A stretch of 64,000 nucleotides of DNA from Amphibalanus amphitrite (GCF_019059575.1 NW_024881999.1:332001-396000); one strand, 5' to 3'. Counted from the first letter of the stretch, positions 43,744 to 56,700 are shown. Notes: generated by a model not told the origin, from the letters alone. Numbers and translations: made by a program.

Positions 43744-43990
43744 GGGGCTGTTCACGGGCCCTGTGTGCGGTCGAACCGCACACAGCCTCCAAGCTCCGCC
43801 CACTGCGTCCCTACGTCAGCCTTCCGTCACCGCACACAGCGATCGCTGTGGCCGGTCGGGACTGGCCACAGCGGACCGTCCACCGCACGCAGCCGTGACG
43901 TCAGCACCGCCTACCCATCCCCTACCCCCACGCCTGCTGGACGCACCGCACACACCGCACGCAGCAGTGTGCGGTGCCCGTGAACACCCC
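43744..43990. mobile_element. Palindromic MITE, copy 1
   Basis: Inverted ends GTTCACGGGC (43750-43759) and GCCCGTGAAC (43976-43985). Near the left end is an 11-bp hairpin on CTGTGTGCGGT (43761-43785), and CACAGCGATCGCTGTG is an internal palindrome. A diverged reverse-orientation copy lies at 46795-47095. Confidence 0.7.
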
Positions 43991-44034
43991 TCAGCACTGC
44001 ATTATCAAGCCCAGTCTGCTGCCACAGGCAATGG

Positions 44035-44690
44035 GTCGGGCTGCACTATATTAAAGGCAGACTATCTTGCAAAGGAGGCTGGCATCCTCTCCCATAATGA
44101 CACACCAATTGACAATCATCGCTGCGATGATCACGAGGGTGTCCGCTTATCTAACATGGTGAGGTGGAGACTGGAGAGCCAGCTCAAGCTGGCCTGAGGG
44201 ATGGTTTTACTTCATCTGAGGTCCCCTTTCCCTGCCTGCCAGGTCCGGTCAAACGACCGCTTCACAGTGAACGACTTGCAGTGGATGCCGTCCCACAGCG
44301 CAACGAGCGCGCCGACCAGAGGCGGCGGCCAAGAGGCGGCCGGGCTCCCCCAGTCGACGGTCCCGGTGGACGTCGGCAACGCCCACCGCGCGACCATCAG
44401 ATCGGCTCGCGACCGCGCCGTCGCCGACTGACCGCATGACTGGTATCTGTTCTTGATGTGGGACCGACTGCCACCGCCGGTCGCGGAAGGGCATCGCTCA
44501 TCGGCCATCGACGTCCACCAGCTTCGCGTGGGTCACTGTTCGGGCTGCCACCAATACACCGAATCGGATGGAACCCTGTCGGTGAATGCCGGCGGTGCCC
44601 CGACATCGACTGCGCGGCGGCCAGTGCATCGCGTGCCGGGAGGAGGCTGGCACCCCCGATCGGTCATTGGTCACAAACCGTGTCCCAGCT
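44035..44690 (+). pseudogene. Non-LTR retrotransposon ORF2 C-terminus, degraded
   Basis: In order, across several frames, the sequence shows ADYLAKEAG (RNase H end, about 44056), DWYLFLMWDRLPPPV (44436-44485), VHQLRVGHC (about 44512), HRIGWNPVGECRRC (about 44555) and CIACREEAGTPD (about 44622). This is the usual C-terminal order of RNase H-bearing non-LTR elements, ending in a zinc knuckle. At least two frameshifts break it. LQWMPSHS at about 44277, an RNase H-like phrase, is out of the expected order and may come from a second fragment. Copy 1 of the palindromic MITE lies directly upstream. Confidence 0.75.
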
Positions 44691-44699
44691 CATGACTGC

Positions 44700-46330
44700 A
44701 TCCAGCGCAGCTCTGTGAGATGTTCTGCTGCAGTCTGCCGCGTGTGTTGAAAGAAGAATGAACATGAGAAAACCTCAAAACTTTATGCCTATTAGTATTT
44801 GACCAGTATTGGAATAAGTTTGGATTTTGAGAATTTGTGTCCCTGTGCTTGTGCCTGTGTGGAAAGGCATGCTTTACGGTGTACCATCTCAATTTGTGCG
44901 GCTGCTGACAGGCCACCTGGGTGCCGTGCCAACTGCCAACGTATGTGCGAATCCGCGAATACGTTGTGTTTCGTCAGTCGGTATCGTTCTGAAAATATTG
45001 ACTGCAATAGGCTATATAGCGTATGACGGTTCAGCCCAGCAGTAATAACTGACCATTGATTAGGCGAATTTTGTGTGGTGGTTCGCTAATACATAACCTA
45101 AAGAGTGTTTTGCCGGAATCGTTTAGTATCAGAACTGACCGGAATATAAGTAGAATGCAACGTTGTGAATCGTTAATTTGTTGAAACGATTGTTCTCTGA
45201 GACCACTGTGTAACTTTTGACCTGAGAATCACCAATTATAACGACAATGGTGGAAGCAGTAGGCACTGTAGAGTGTACTGTGTAGGCACTAGGCAGCACT
45301 ATATAGTTGGCACACTTACGCAAGCACACGACTTACGCAGTGGACATCTGCATTATGCATGTTAGGTTTACTGGGAAGAGTGAGAAATTAGTCAGAATAT
45401 AACTGACTAAGGAAAATAGGCGATATTTCCAATTGAGCTAGGGCGGAGAGGGGGAGGGGACGTATGGTCAGCTATGCCAATAATTCATTCTCGTTATGCA
45501 GCTGTGTAAAAGGGCGTCCGTTTTTTGGGTGAGACCTTCCCCATTGGCCATTTCCATGCTAAATCGTGGTGGAGAGTCTGGAGACCTCATCCTCGGTAGT
45601 CGGTACCCTGCGCGCTGCGCCACCTTGCGAAACATAAAGCAGCAGTCCTGACATCTACAGGCGTTACTTTTCATGAAAGCGCGGATGTGTTCGCGCTTAT
45701 GTGAAGAAAATTCTTCCGAGTATGTTTGATAATGAGATTAATTGTTGTCATTTATTTATTAATTCATTGGCAAAAGTACCCTAATAAATCGGTAAAGTAG
45801 CTTAAACTGTAACGTATTTCCTTGGGGAAAAAATGACGAACTCATCCTAAGACATCCAGATTATTGGATGCGTTCGTCAGTTGAAAGTAGTTCAAGTTTT
45901 TGGAAAAATTTGCTTGTGGAAAATCATAATATTTCAAAGATATGCCTATTTTGGAATAATTTATGCATTTATCTGCATTGAAAAATGATTGTAAAGCAAA
46001 ATTGCAAAAGATTATTGTCAATTTATTTTCTCAAATCACAATTTACGAACGCACAAAACTCCAGCTTTTAATTTAGTGCGTGTGCGAATTGCGGTCAAGA
46101 AAAAAGATTCAAACTGTCTATATTCCTCTTAAAACATTGAAGGATGAATGAGGAAAACGCTGTTTTGAACGATTGTATATTTATTTATTCTCAATTAAGC
46201 AAAAGTACAAAATTTTCAACTATTATTGCATTTGCTCTCACAAAACCCATCACTTTTAAGCATGACGTCATGTCACCCAAACTTACTAGCGCCATCTCTG
46301 GAGAGCATCTTTCGAAACCTCCAGACGATA
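44700..46330. other. No gene recognised
   Basis: AT-rich, with no exon or bounded repeat that I can support. Confidence 0.45.
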
Positions 46331-46344
46331 GAGAGAGCCGGTTT

Positions 46345-46450
46345 TAGGTTAGGTAATAGGTTAGGTTAGGTTAGGTTGTAGGTTTTAGGTTTTAGGTTGG
46401 TAGGGTTGTAGGTTTTTGGTTTAAGGTTGTAGGTTGGTTGGGGTTGTAGG
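46345..46450 (+). repeat. Interstitial TTAGG telomere-like repeat
   Basis: Three to four exact TTAGG units occur around 46360-46376, followed by degenerate copies such as GGTTTTAGG and GGTTGTAGG. TTAGG is the ancestral arthropod telomere unit. Confidence 0.7.
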
Positions 46451-46794
46451 TACTAAATAGGTAAGGTCATGCTTTTACCAAACTGACCGATCAAGATCTC
46501 GGCAACGAACGTCGGACTTAACGCCCTGGAAAATGTGTAAAAAACAATTCAGTTTAGTCCAATTAGGCTAATACAGGCTTGCAGATTTATCAGATTTTAA
46601 TAACAATTGCAAGCTCCATCCTCATTATTAGTTTGTGTAGGTATTTCTGCTGCTCAAACACATAATAGGGTGTAGGGTGGGCGCAAAATGACCACCGCAG
46701 TCGACGCGCCCGTAAACCCCAATGAACGAACATAGGGTGTAGGTAATTTGCCTCATGCTCATTCATTGGTTTTAATCTCTTTTTTTGTCATCCA

Positions 46795-47095
46795 GAGGGC
46801 TATTCACGGGCAATATACCCTGGTTCACGGGCACCGCACACTGCTGAGTGCACTGCTGAGTGCAGGGTGTGCAGTATGTGCAGCAGGCATGGGGTTAGTT
46901 AGGGGATGGATAGTTTGTATGATGCCACCCGGCTGAGTGCGGTGGACCGCACACAGCCAACACTGTCAACTGTGTCCCGTCCCGACTGGCCACAGCGGTT
47001 GCTGTGTGCACTGATGGAAGGCTGACGTAGGGACACAGTGGGTGGAGCTTGGAGCCTGTGTACGGTCCTACTGCACACAGGGTCCATGATCAACC
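46795..47095. mobile_element. Palindromic MITE, diverged copy 2 (inverted)
   Basis: GGTTCACGGGCACCGCACAC (from 46820) matches the inverted right end of the copy at 43744-43990, and the internal GACTGGCCACAGCGG block is shared in reverse. The right end, near CACACAGGGTCC, is degraded. Confidence 0.65.
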
Positions 47096-47563
47096 CTCAG
47101 TGTGAAAATGTTGTTTGTAGTGGGAATGAAGGCTGCATTTGATAACTCCCGGATTGGGATGACAAAGATTTTACAGCTTCAGGGCCAATGCAGTTTGATG
47201 TTGGCTCTGCCTGTGACTATCAAATGACATTGGCCTGGATGACTTAGAATTATTGTTGTCTGGGAGACATCAAATGTATCCAATTCAAATTGCATTAGTG
47301 TCTGCAAACATTAAAATGAAAGGAACTAAAAGTTTGCCTTAAATCTTTTTTCCAGTAATATGGGATGACCGTCACCGAAAAAAAAATGTGTTATCACTCC
47401 AAGGTTCAAAGCTGTGTACCTACCTAACTTTTTTTAGTTAAGTGAGCTATTTGTGTTTGTCATTCTGTTGTTCTGTTCTTTTCCTATTATTTTCATGTAG
47501 CATTCTTTCTCTGCAGCCTGGTTGAGACTGTTGGTCTTCTAGCCACCCATCAGTCCAGCCGCA

Positions 47564-47702
47564 ATGGCCACAGATGATGTCAAGGAAGCCACTGAGGGTG
47601 TTGGAGCACTTAGTGTCACTGAGAAGGCCAGCAATGGAGTCTCAGAAAAGTGGGGACTTGAGCTGCAGCATCTCTACCACTTGGCTGTCAAGTTTTACAA
47701 AG
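47564..47702 (+). CDS. ACBD3: ACBD3 exon 1 (residues 1-46)
   Basis: ATG in the context CCGCAATGG. Encodes an acidic leader and the first helix of the acyl-CoA-binding fold. Ends with one base of an aspartate codon at GTGAGA. Confidence 0.9.
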
Positions 47703-50700
47703 GTGAGATGACTTGCTGGAAGTGAATACTTTTGTGACATGACATGTAACCTTGTTTTGATGGAGACAATGCTGCCCCACTTCTTTCTATAATATGGCAT
47801 GATAAGAAAATACTAGTGTGACAAATACTACATCCACGGTCCACACCTACCATACCAGTATAACGCCTTTTGGGGCGACTAACGGAGCGAGCGAGAGGGT
47901 GGGCCTTGCACGTGCGAAATTGCGAGGGGGTACCTCCAACTAACTTGTGCACTGCACCCTACTCTACTAACCGGTCCCTAGCGATGTGCCAAATTTGAGC
48001 ACAATCGGCCCAGCCGTTCTCGAGATCTGGAAGCGGCACCCTGCACGTGCGCACGCGCAAGATGGGTCCCGACTGACTTTTGCACGGCACCCTACTAACC
48101 GGTCCCTAACCGCGTACAAAATTTGAGCGCCATCGGTCCAGCCGTTCTCGAGATCTGGAAACGTCCCCTGCACGTGCGCACGTGCAGCAGCACCCCAACT
48201 CTGGCACATGGATATGCAGTGCCTAGTGGGTGCCTACCTACATGCCAACTTTCAGCGCAATCGGCCCAGTAGTTACCGAGATATTGCAACAATTACAAAA
48301 CTGACACCTCTTCGTTTTGCACGTGGCACGTGCATAAGGGGTCACCCACATGCATCGGGAAATGGGAATAGTCCAATACTTGGTAGAAGGAATGAAGCTA
48401 CCCTACAAAAATTACCGCATATAAATCGGTCAAGTGGTTGCTGAGATATAAGCCTCGCAAAAGCGTCCGCACGGCCGGCCGGCCGCTCATACTCAGAAAT
48501 TTCCGTTAATCTGAGGAAAGACTACGCTCGCTTCGCTCGCTCCGTAATGACTTGTACTTAAGACATTGTCTGGCTGCACCTACCTGTCAATTTACCTATG
48601 CTGCGTGCTCTATCTGGCAGACAACTCTGGCAAGGTGCTGCAGCCGAGTTACGAGCAGAAGCTGCAGCTGTCGGCTCTGCAGCAGCAGTCAGTCCACGGG
48701 CCGTGCCGACCGGACGCGCTGCCGCCGCTCGGAGTGCTGGACGTCATCGGACGCGACCGCAGGTCAGTACGAGCGCACGTCGTCTCAGCTGGCGGCACGC
48801 CCTGAGCAACCAGTTAAAGCTACCGTAAAGTGGGGCTATTTGAGACAGTGGGGCTATTTGAGACAGTGGGGCTATTTGAGACAGTATTTAAAATCGCTAT
48901 AAAATGAAGTGCGTTTGATTTTTATGTGATATTTTTGCTCAGGAAGGTGTGGAATCGAGCAGTAAATCGCCTGAGCAAAAATTAAGCATAAATTTCAAGC
49001 GGTTTTTATTTTATAACAATTTTAAATACTGTCTCAAATAGCCCCACTGTCTCAAATAGCCCCACCTTACGGTACCCTACGTTCCATCACGACGACGCCA
49101 ACGGAGGACTTATGGGCGCCGACGCAGACACTGTCGAAGACACCATAGTCTAATTCTGCTCCGTTGCCACCGTCGAGTTGAGGAAGCGAGTGACGGCAGC
49201 TGCTCACACAGTTAGCTTCATCGATGCACATTTAGTGATGACTTGATGACTCAACAACCAACATGCATTACCCATGTGTTTATCGATGCATTGCCCGTAA
49301 CATTGTGCTTCCATTGTCTGCTATCGTGAGCTGGGCAAAAACTTTTGCATTATGCACTCATTCTGCGCTAGCGTGCGTTTAACGCATATAATTATAAACC
49401 ATGCTATTTGGAACACTTGGTGGTTTGCTTGTCATAATATCTTCAATGTCCTTTCCCGCATACAGTCATAAACCGCCGGCAAGACATATTATAAGCAGAA
49501 GCGGTGGCTAGCATTGGTAACAATGCCATCGATACAGTCGGCTATCAAGTCAGATGAGGACAGGTGCTTGACCACAGCGTATTTCTCACGGGGCTTTTAC
49601 GTAACGCTGAAGCTCCGAGGCAGGGGTCTCACCAACAAATAAACACGACGCCCTCATACGCGACCTCGGTGAACTCTGCTCGGAAGCTAAATTTCACCGA
49701 TCCTCCACCAGATGGCAGGATCTGAAACCGACGGCGCTTACCTGGCACGTCTCAAACGTCATCAATCAGTATCAACATGGTCATCATCTGACACTCTATG
49801 AGTAGCACGGCGTGAATGAACATCAACGCCCTTGCTCACTCTAGCCCTTTACTCTGCTTAGCTAGGCTGACGGGCGGCTACCTACTTATTTTTCCGTTTG
49901 GACAGACGTTAGGTGGACGTGTTTTGCCTTTGCTGACATATTTCTCCGCTTAGAGACACAATTGATGGGTGTGTGCTGCCCCGACTGACATATTTCTCCG
50001 TTTAGAGACACACTTGATGGATGTGTGCTGCCTCTGCCGACGCATTTCTCCGTTTAGACACGCACTTGGTGGATATGTGCTGCCCTGACTGATATATTTC
50101 TCCGTTTAGAGACACACTTGATGGAATATGCTGCCCCTGCCGACATGTTTCTCCGTTTAGACACGCACTTAGTGGATGTGGCCCCCGCTGACATATTTCT
50201 CCTTTCACAGACAGGCGTGGCAGGCGCTCGGTGAACTGAGCCGACCCGAGGCCATGACTCGCTACATTGAGCTGCTAGACTCTGTGTGTGCTACGTTCCG
50301 GCCGTACGCGGAGGCACACAAGTGTGACCTGGAGGCCAAACAGCGGAAACTGTGAGTGATAGTGGGAGGTGTTGGTGGGAGGGTGGGCTACTGTGCTGGC
50401 GGGGATTGAGCGAGCGAGCAGTGCGCGAATGTAGTTTCCCATAAGGGTGCAAGATTTCCAAACTGTCAACTGAGTTAGTCCAGTAGTCAGGTGGTTGTTT
50501 TCTTGCCATTTAGCTCTGCCAGCTCGTGTAGCATCTGGTTTGTCAATTGTCTGTGTGACAGGTAACTGAATCGACTGTGTCTTATTTCTGGTTATCTTTG
50601 TGTGCTGGCCAGCTGTTGGCAGACACCGCCTTTTTTGCTTCATCCTGCCGACCTTGTTGGCATGAGTGTCGCGATACATTTGATGTGGTTTTGCTCCGAT

Positions 50701-53700
50701 TTGTGTTGTAACGTCTGCAGCTGGGACATATGCAATACCCTGTAACCTGTGATATGCCCCCGTATGTGACCTCGGCTTTAATCCTTCCCCGGTACAGAGA
50801 AGAGGCGCAGAACTCTGCCCGCCAGGAGCTGCAGGAGCAGGAGGAGGGTCGCCAGCGGCTGGAGCAGATGGCCATTCAGCAGGAGCAGGAGGAGGCTAGG
50901 AGACAGGAGGAGACCAAGTAAGGAGCCGGCGACAGAATGAGGCAGAGGGAATTTATGGTTGGAGGTGGAATGAAATGATACCTCAAGACCGGCACGCTCA
51001 CTGGGCACATCAATTCTGTCAGTAACAACGATTATGTGGATAGTCAAGCATATGATTTCATATTTTCTACCATGCACCCAGAGTTTACCGATCGGATCTT
51101 AGAGGTCAGAATTTGCGCAACAAGCTTTGTGTTGCGGAGGCTCTGACAGGGGAAATTCGCCATGAAAACACTGAACATTTCATATGAACTTTGACGTAAA
51201 TGAGACGCAATGGAACTTTCGTAAGTTTTATTTTAAAGAATCCTTGAAGCTCAAATCCACTCTTGCGTTTCATCCTCGCAGATTTGGTTAGCTTTGGCCT
51301 ACGAACTCGGCTTGTTGAAAACTCACCATGCTATTCAGCTGAAGTTAAATGAGCTGAAAGTTTTGCCACATCGTATCATTATTTCCCAGGTACATCTCCG
51401 AGGTGACTGCGGGAAAAGTTCGCGGGTGGTTTAATGAAGCTGTGAAATGTACTACTTTGTGCTTTACAGTTCGCGATTTTCTGTTTTCTTTTTTCTGTTT
51501 TCTGACTGTTTCCTGTTAGGCTGTTTTCGGCGACGCGTAATGCTGTGGCGTCGTGCTCACAAACATTGCCACCCGAGACATTAATTCTGATCGGGAGGTT
51601 AGATTGTAATTGGAGAGCTGATGGAAATAGGACCACACCTAGCAGGGCCTCCTCTAAGGATTTTTCACTGGGTGGGCAGAATTTTCGCTACTCCCCTGCC
51701 CAAGGGCGAATCCAGCCACTATTTTGAGGTTCAACCAATTTCAAAACCTGTTACGGTGAGGCGAAATAAGCAGTGCCGTTATTGGAAATAAGATGATAGT
51801 TTGCAAAGTTAACTTTTGTCGTATGTTTTATGGTTAGCGATGCTCGAGCGATTCGTTCCAGAGTTACATGTACAGCCCTCCGCAAACTGCGTGGTAGGTA
51901 GGTATTCTTATTCGGTATTCTTGCTATTTTGACAATGTACCAGTTTTTGTGACCTTGTGACCTGGCCTCGGGTCACTAGAACCTAAAACTCCAAGGCCAA
52001 GTGACAAACAGATGCTCCAAGTTGTGTCTTAACCCTCGCATGTGTGCGGCGTTTGCCAGCTTCTAATGTGTAGGGGGGGGGGGGGAGGTTGGACTCCCCC
52101 CCTTGCCGTTTGGCCCCTGATCAAGCTAGAGCTTCGCGGAAAAAACGAGCGTGTTGCCCGTGACGAGAGGAAGCCGATGATACCCAATTTTAAGGTCCTA
52201 GATCATTGGTTGACCTTCCAGGTCAGGTCAATGACCCAAAGTCGGGAAAATCGGGACCTATTAGAAAGTCGTAAAGTGTGGCTGCTAAGGGGTTTTTCGG
52301 GGTGCTGATCACGAATATCGTGTTAGTTTTGATCACAGATGATGTCTTTAAGCATTTAGACCAGGTCGGGTCAGGTCAGGTCAGGTCAACCAGTAGGGGT
52401 TGTGACTTGTGACGGGTGTTCGTAGTACCTGTCAACCGCCTCTGACAGCTTCGTAACATGTTACGAAGGCACCAAAACTACTTCGTAAATGTTCAAATGG
52501 TTGCTAAATTCGAATTCAGCTCCAAAAACTAGCCTAGAAACATATAAAACTCGAAAAAGTGAACCGAGGTCACCCGAGGTCACCAAAGGTCAATGACCTG
52601 ACCTGACCTTCAGGTGACCTTGACACCCACCCTAATGCATGGGAGCAACATCAAATCATATGTTTGAACGTTTGAAACCACGAAAAGCTTGCAAACGCGC
52701 GGCTAATGCGAGCCGACATACGCGGAATCGCGATTCCGGCCAAACATGGTCTCGGAAAAGAGGTCACAGGTCAAAGGTCATTTGGGTCAGGGTCATGAAA
52801 TTTTCAGGGTAGGTGTAAAATTGATCAATGCGAGGGTACTGAAAGTTTCATCGCGATCGGCCGCTTTTTACGCGAGTTATTCGCGAAAAACCATGGGGGG
52901 GTCCATCCGACCCCCCCTACACATGCGAGGGTTACATTTGGTAGCGCTACGTGCTATAGAACTCACGCTATCAACGAAAAACTCTGGCATTCGGTTGCCG
53001 CTAAACTACATAGTCCAATTTTCCCCTGACCTTGTACGGGGTTTGTGACCTGGTGACCTGACCTGAAAAGACTAGAGACCTGAAATTTTCAGGACAAGTG
53101 CCAAAAGGTTGCCCCAGAGGGTATGCTAAATTTGAGCGCCGACGTTTTTACGTTATTTGTGAAAAACCTTAGGGGGGTGCATCAACCCCCCTCACCGGGC
53201 GAGGGCTAACTAACATAATACATTGTAGTAAAGGCTACCCGAACCGGTAATGATTCTTGCTTATTTGTTTAGCTCAGCCGTATTTAGAGATTTAGCTGGC
53301 TTTGTCCATGAATACCAATATCGGCAGGGGCGTAGCCAAGGGGGAGGGGCCACGGGGGCAATGACCCCCTCCCTTGAGCGCAAAACGCGCCATGGGGGAG
53401 CCCCTCAGGCCCCGGGATATTTTTTTTTTCAAACACTGGATAAAACGTCTTTTACTCGGAAGAAAATTGATATCGAAGTTTCATTTCTGTGGCCCTCTGA
53501 TGACGCAATGGGCCCCTGCACTCATCCGATGACCCCCGGTTTCCTGGGGCCCCTGGTCGCCTAGAGGGCCCCGGTCGCTTGGGGGCTAGTCGCCTGGGGG
53601 CCTGGTCGCCTGGCCCCTGCCCCCTGGTCGCCTGGAAGAACGCTTGTCACCTGCAGTGGCATAGCCAAGGAGGGGGCCAAAGGGACCATGCCCCCCCCCC

Positions 53701-56700
53701 TGGAAGCCAGGGGTCCTTATTCTATAGGGGCCCTGGCTGACACAGTGGGCCCTTGGCGACGCAAAGGCCCCTGCGGCAGATCCTTTGACACAGCTGAGTA
53801 GTTATACTTTGGCCAAGAGAGCCCCAATTTTAGAGCCTTGGGGCCCTATTGAAACCAGGGGGCCAGTTGGATGGGATGGGTCCAACTTGGGTCCAACGGT
53901 GTGTAAACAGAATCAATGCGTTCCGACTGTTGGTCTGACCCTATATCGGTTTGAGGGAGCTCGGATCGGATCCACTGTCGATCTGAGGGGCCCCTATCGG
54001 TTTGAGGAAGCCCTCAACTGCCCTGAACGGGTCCTTAGTTTGTCTGAGAGAGCCCTCCGTCGGCATCACTGGGCCTCAGCAAGTGCAAGGAGGGCTTTTG
54101 TCGGTCTTAGTGGCCCTTAGGCGGCTTATATGACCCTCAGACGGCTTACGAGGCTCTCATGCGCTGTAGGGGCTTGTGACGGTCTGAAGAACCCTCATCC
54201 GACCTACGGGCCCTCAGACCGCCCTCAAAACCGACTGGCGACTCTATGAAGTTATTTGTGGGCCTATCTAACAGGGCCCATGGACTGCTTACCCCCTCAG
54301 TTCTAATATTTTTTGTTAATAAATATTTTTCTATTTATTTGGGCCCCCTCCAAAAAAATATTGGATCCAACCAGATGGCTTTTTGGATTTTGAGGGGGTT
54401 ATTTTGGGCCCCTGTGCGTTTGGCCCCCTCCTTGAGGAAATTCTGACTACGCCCCTGAATATCGGGCAACCAGAAAACTTTTTTTTGACCTTCAAACAGC
54501 CTCCAGTTTGCTTAAGACCAGAAAGGTAGTACCGGACGTCCGGCCGGACCAGAATTTTTGCATTTGCTTCTGGGTGGGCAAATCGACGCCACTGGGTGGG
54601 CAATTGTGGTGACTGGGTGGGCATTTGCCCACCCAGTGGGTATGTTAGAGGAGGCCCTGACACCTAGTTATACCAATTGTCACCTGCCACGCAGTGAGAC
54701 GCGTGGCAGCCATTAGTGGCTAATTGGCTTTAGATGGCTCGCTAGTTGGCTGACAGATCTGCTGTCAGACCGCAGCTGCTACTTATACCGCACCCCGCCC
54801 CGCCCCTCCCTCCTGCGTTGTGCTCCATCATGAGGCCCGCTCGCGCTAGTCCTCCGCTCATTCCGCCCCGTCGCGTCGCCGCCGTCGTTCGTCGTTCGTC
54901 GGTGGCGGCGGCCGCTGTGACCTTGAGCAGCGATCGCTGATTGGTGGCCGCCAGTTGAGCGGTGACTGCCATTGGTCAGCGCCCCTGGTGCTCTGTACGG
55001 TGGTGGCAGTTCCTCGTGGCTGTGTGTGGTTGAGGTGCCGGCGGCGGTGGGCGGCCGCCGGGAGAAGTGACGTGGTCACTGGTCAGGGTCTATCAGGAAA
55101 CAGGTTAGTCATGTGATTTCTTCCGCCTTTGTACGTGTTGGGTCCAAACAGTATCCCTAACGTTTGTGGTAATGTAGAGGTAGGTCGTGGGTTGCATTGT
55201 TTTTAAAACGGCTCGGCTGGCCAGTGGCTGATTGCTACATTATGTTTGAATAGTAATTTGAAGCTGAGACGAGTACCGTGTTATTCGGTATTGCGTTTGA
55301 ATAGTTATTATGGCTTTCAGTTAGCTTCAGGCTAGGTGTGCGTGGTCTTTTTTTTATATGTCTCTTGATATGACTGATCTGAAGGCATTAGTATCTCACG
55401 CACACATATCTAATAACGAACAAAACCTGGACTCTGCATACAAAATTGGCAGCGCCAGTTGTGAGTACCTACGTCATAAGTCGTGCTGAAACTCCAATCG
55501 CCTGAAAACTGCGAGTGTGCGGGCGAGCCCGCGCACTAATTAGGTCTCCTATAGCAGTGCTTGATGAATTCACGCTCACGCTGGAACGCAGCTTTAGCGT
55601 CAGAACTGGACGAGCTTACTGGATTACGAGTTGACTTTGTCGGCTGAGCCCAGTGGTCTCAACCCTCGCCCCTGCCCGTTTATTAATTAGATAGGTAGAT
55701 TGATTGTATGATGCGCTTTTGTTACGCGATAATTGCTGTTGCAAGTATTTTAGTATAATTGTGGCGCTGCTAACCGAATGTCTGTGTATTCTTCCAGGCC
55801 TATTGAAGACGTTTGGCCTTTGCTAGGTGCCTCAAAATTATGTGACGTTTTGGCGCGATCATAATCAGCAGCTCTGGGTGTTACCGGCTCAGCTGATATG
55901 CACGGTGCTTGATTTCATCCTCTCGGCACTATCCGCTTTATCTGAAGTATTGTCCTAGCCAAGTCCTAGCTTTCATGCATGTTCGATTCTTCTTCTGTTC
56001 GGTTTATTTATAAAGCTAATTCGAGTTATTGAATATTGCTAAGGACTCTGACGTGTTCTTAACAATGGGCGTGTAGCTGCAGAAAAACCTCGCAGTCACC
56101 GACTCACGTCCAGCTCACGACCTAAACACAAAGTGGACCGACCCTACGACAGTTGGTTCCTCTCAATCGGTGGCGTCTTTTCGGCGGGTGCTATCTGCTT
56201 GCATGTAACAACGCTGGCCACGTTTGCCAATAGCGTGCTGAATGATGGACGACCCAGTTACTCTGCTAGCAAGCCTGGGATGGCCGGCTGTATCAATGGA
56301 TTGTGTTTACTGAACTCCAACAACTGGTCCAAGAGTAACTCCAATTAAAGACGATATCAAACATCAAAGTAATGCCTGGAGCATTATGGGGATTGCGCTT
56401 GTGGAGCTTCAGTTGAGCTGTCCCCGGCCTTTGAAGAAGTTCACTGTTTGCAACCAGGGCATTCACTTCAATTAGGTATAGGTCTCCTTTGAAGTATTCA
56501 TTCTAAAGCCTTTCTAACATCGGCACCGCCGTTCCAGCACAGTATCCGCGGCGTCCCATATCCCATAGCGACGCCCTGCATCAATATACAGCGCCGCTAT
56601 CAGTCCTGGACAATTGGGGACGCGTTGGCCGCGCGTGCCGCCTGGCTCGCTCAACTGGCCGCCGCCCGGCTGGTCCGTATCGGTTGCCGGTAATCGGCAT

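Larger units (their letters stand above)
51643..54659. mobile_element. hAT element with perfect 8-bp duplication (outer)
   Basis: Ends CAGGGCCTCCTCTAA (51643) and TTAGAGGAGGCCCTG (to 54659), flanked by ACACCTAG at 51635-51642 and 54660-54667. ACTGGGTGGGCA repeats lie just inside both ends. The interior is mostly later insertions (52033-52931 and 53325-54457) plus AGGTCA-rich sequence; no transposase was recognised. Confidence 0.88.

Noticed and set aside
43574-44197. 207-residue plus-strand frame as a gene
   Set aside because: It crosses a MITE and the end of a degraded non-LTR element; only ADYLAKEAG is meaningful.
49885-50210. CRISPR-like array of regularly spaced repeats
   Set aside because: Units are contiguous diverged tandem copies without unique spacers, in an animal intron.
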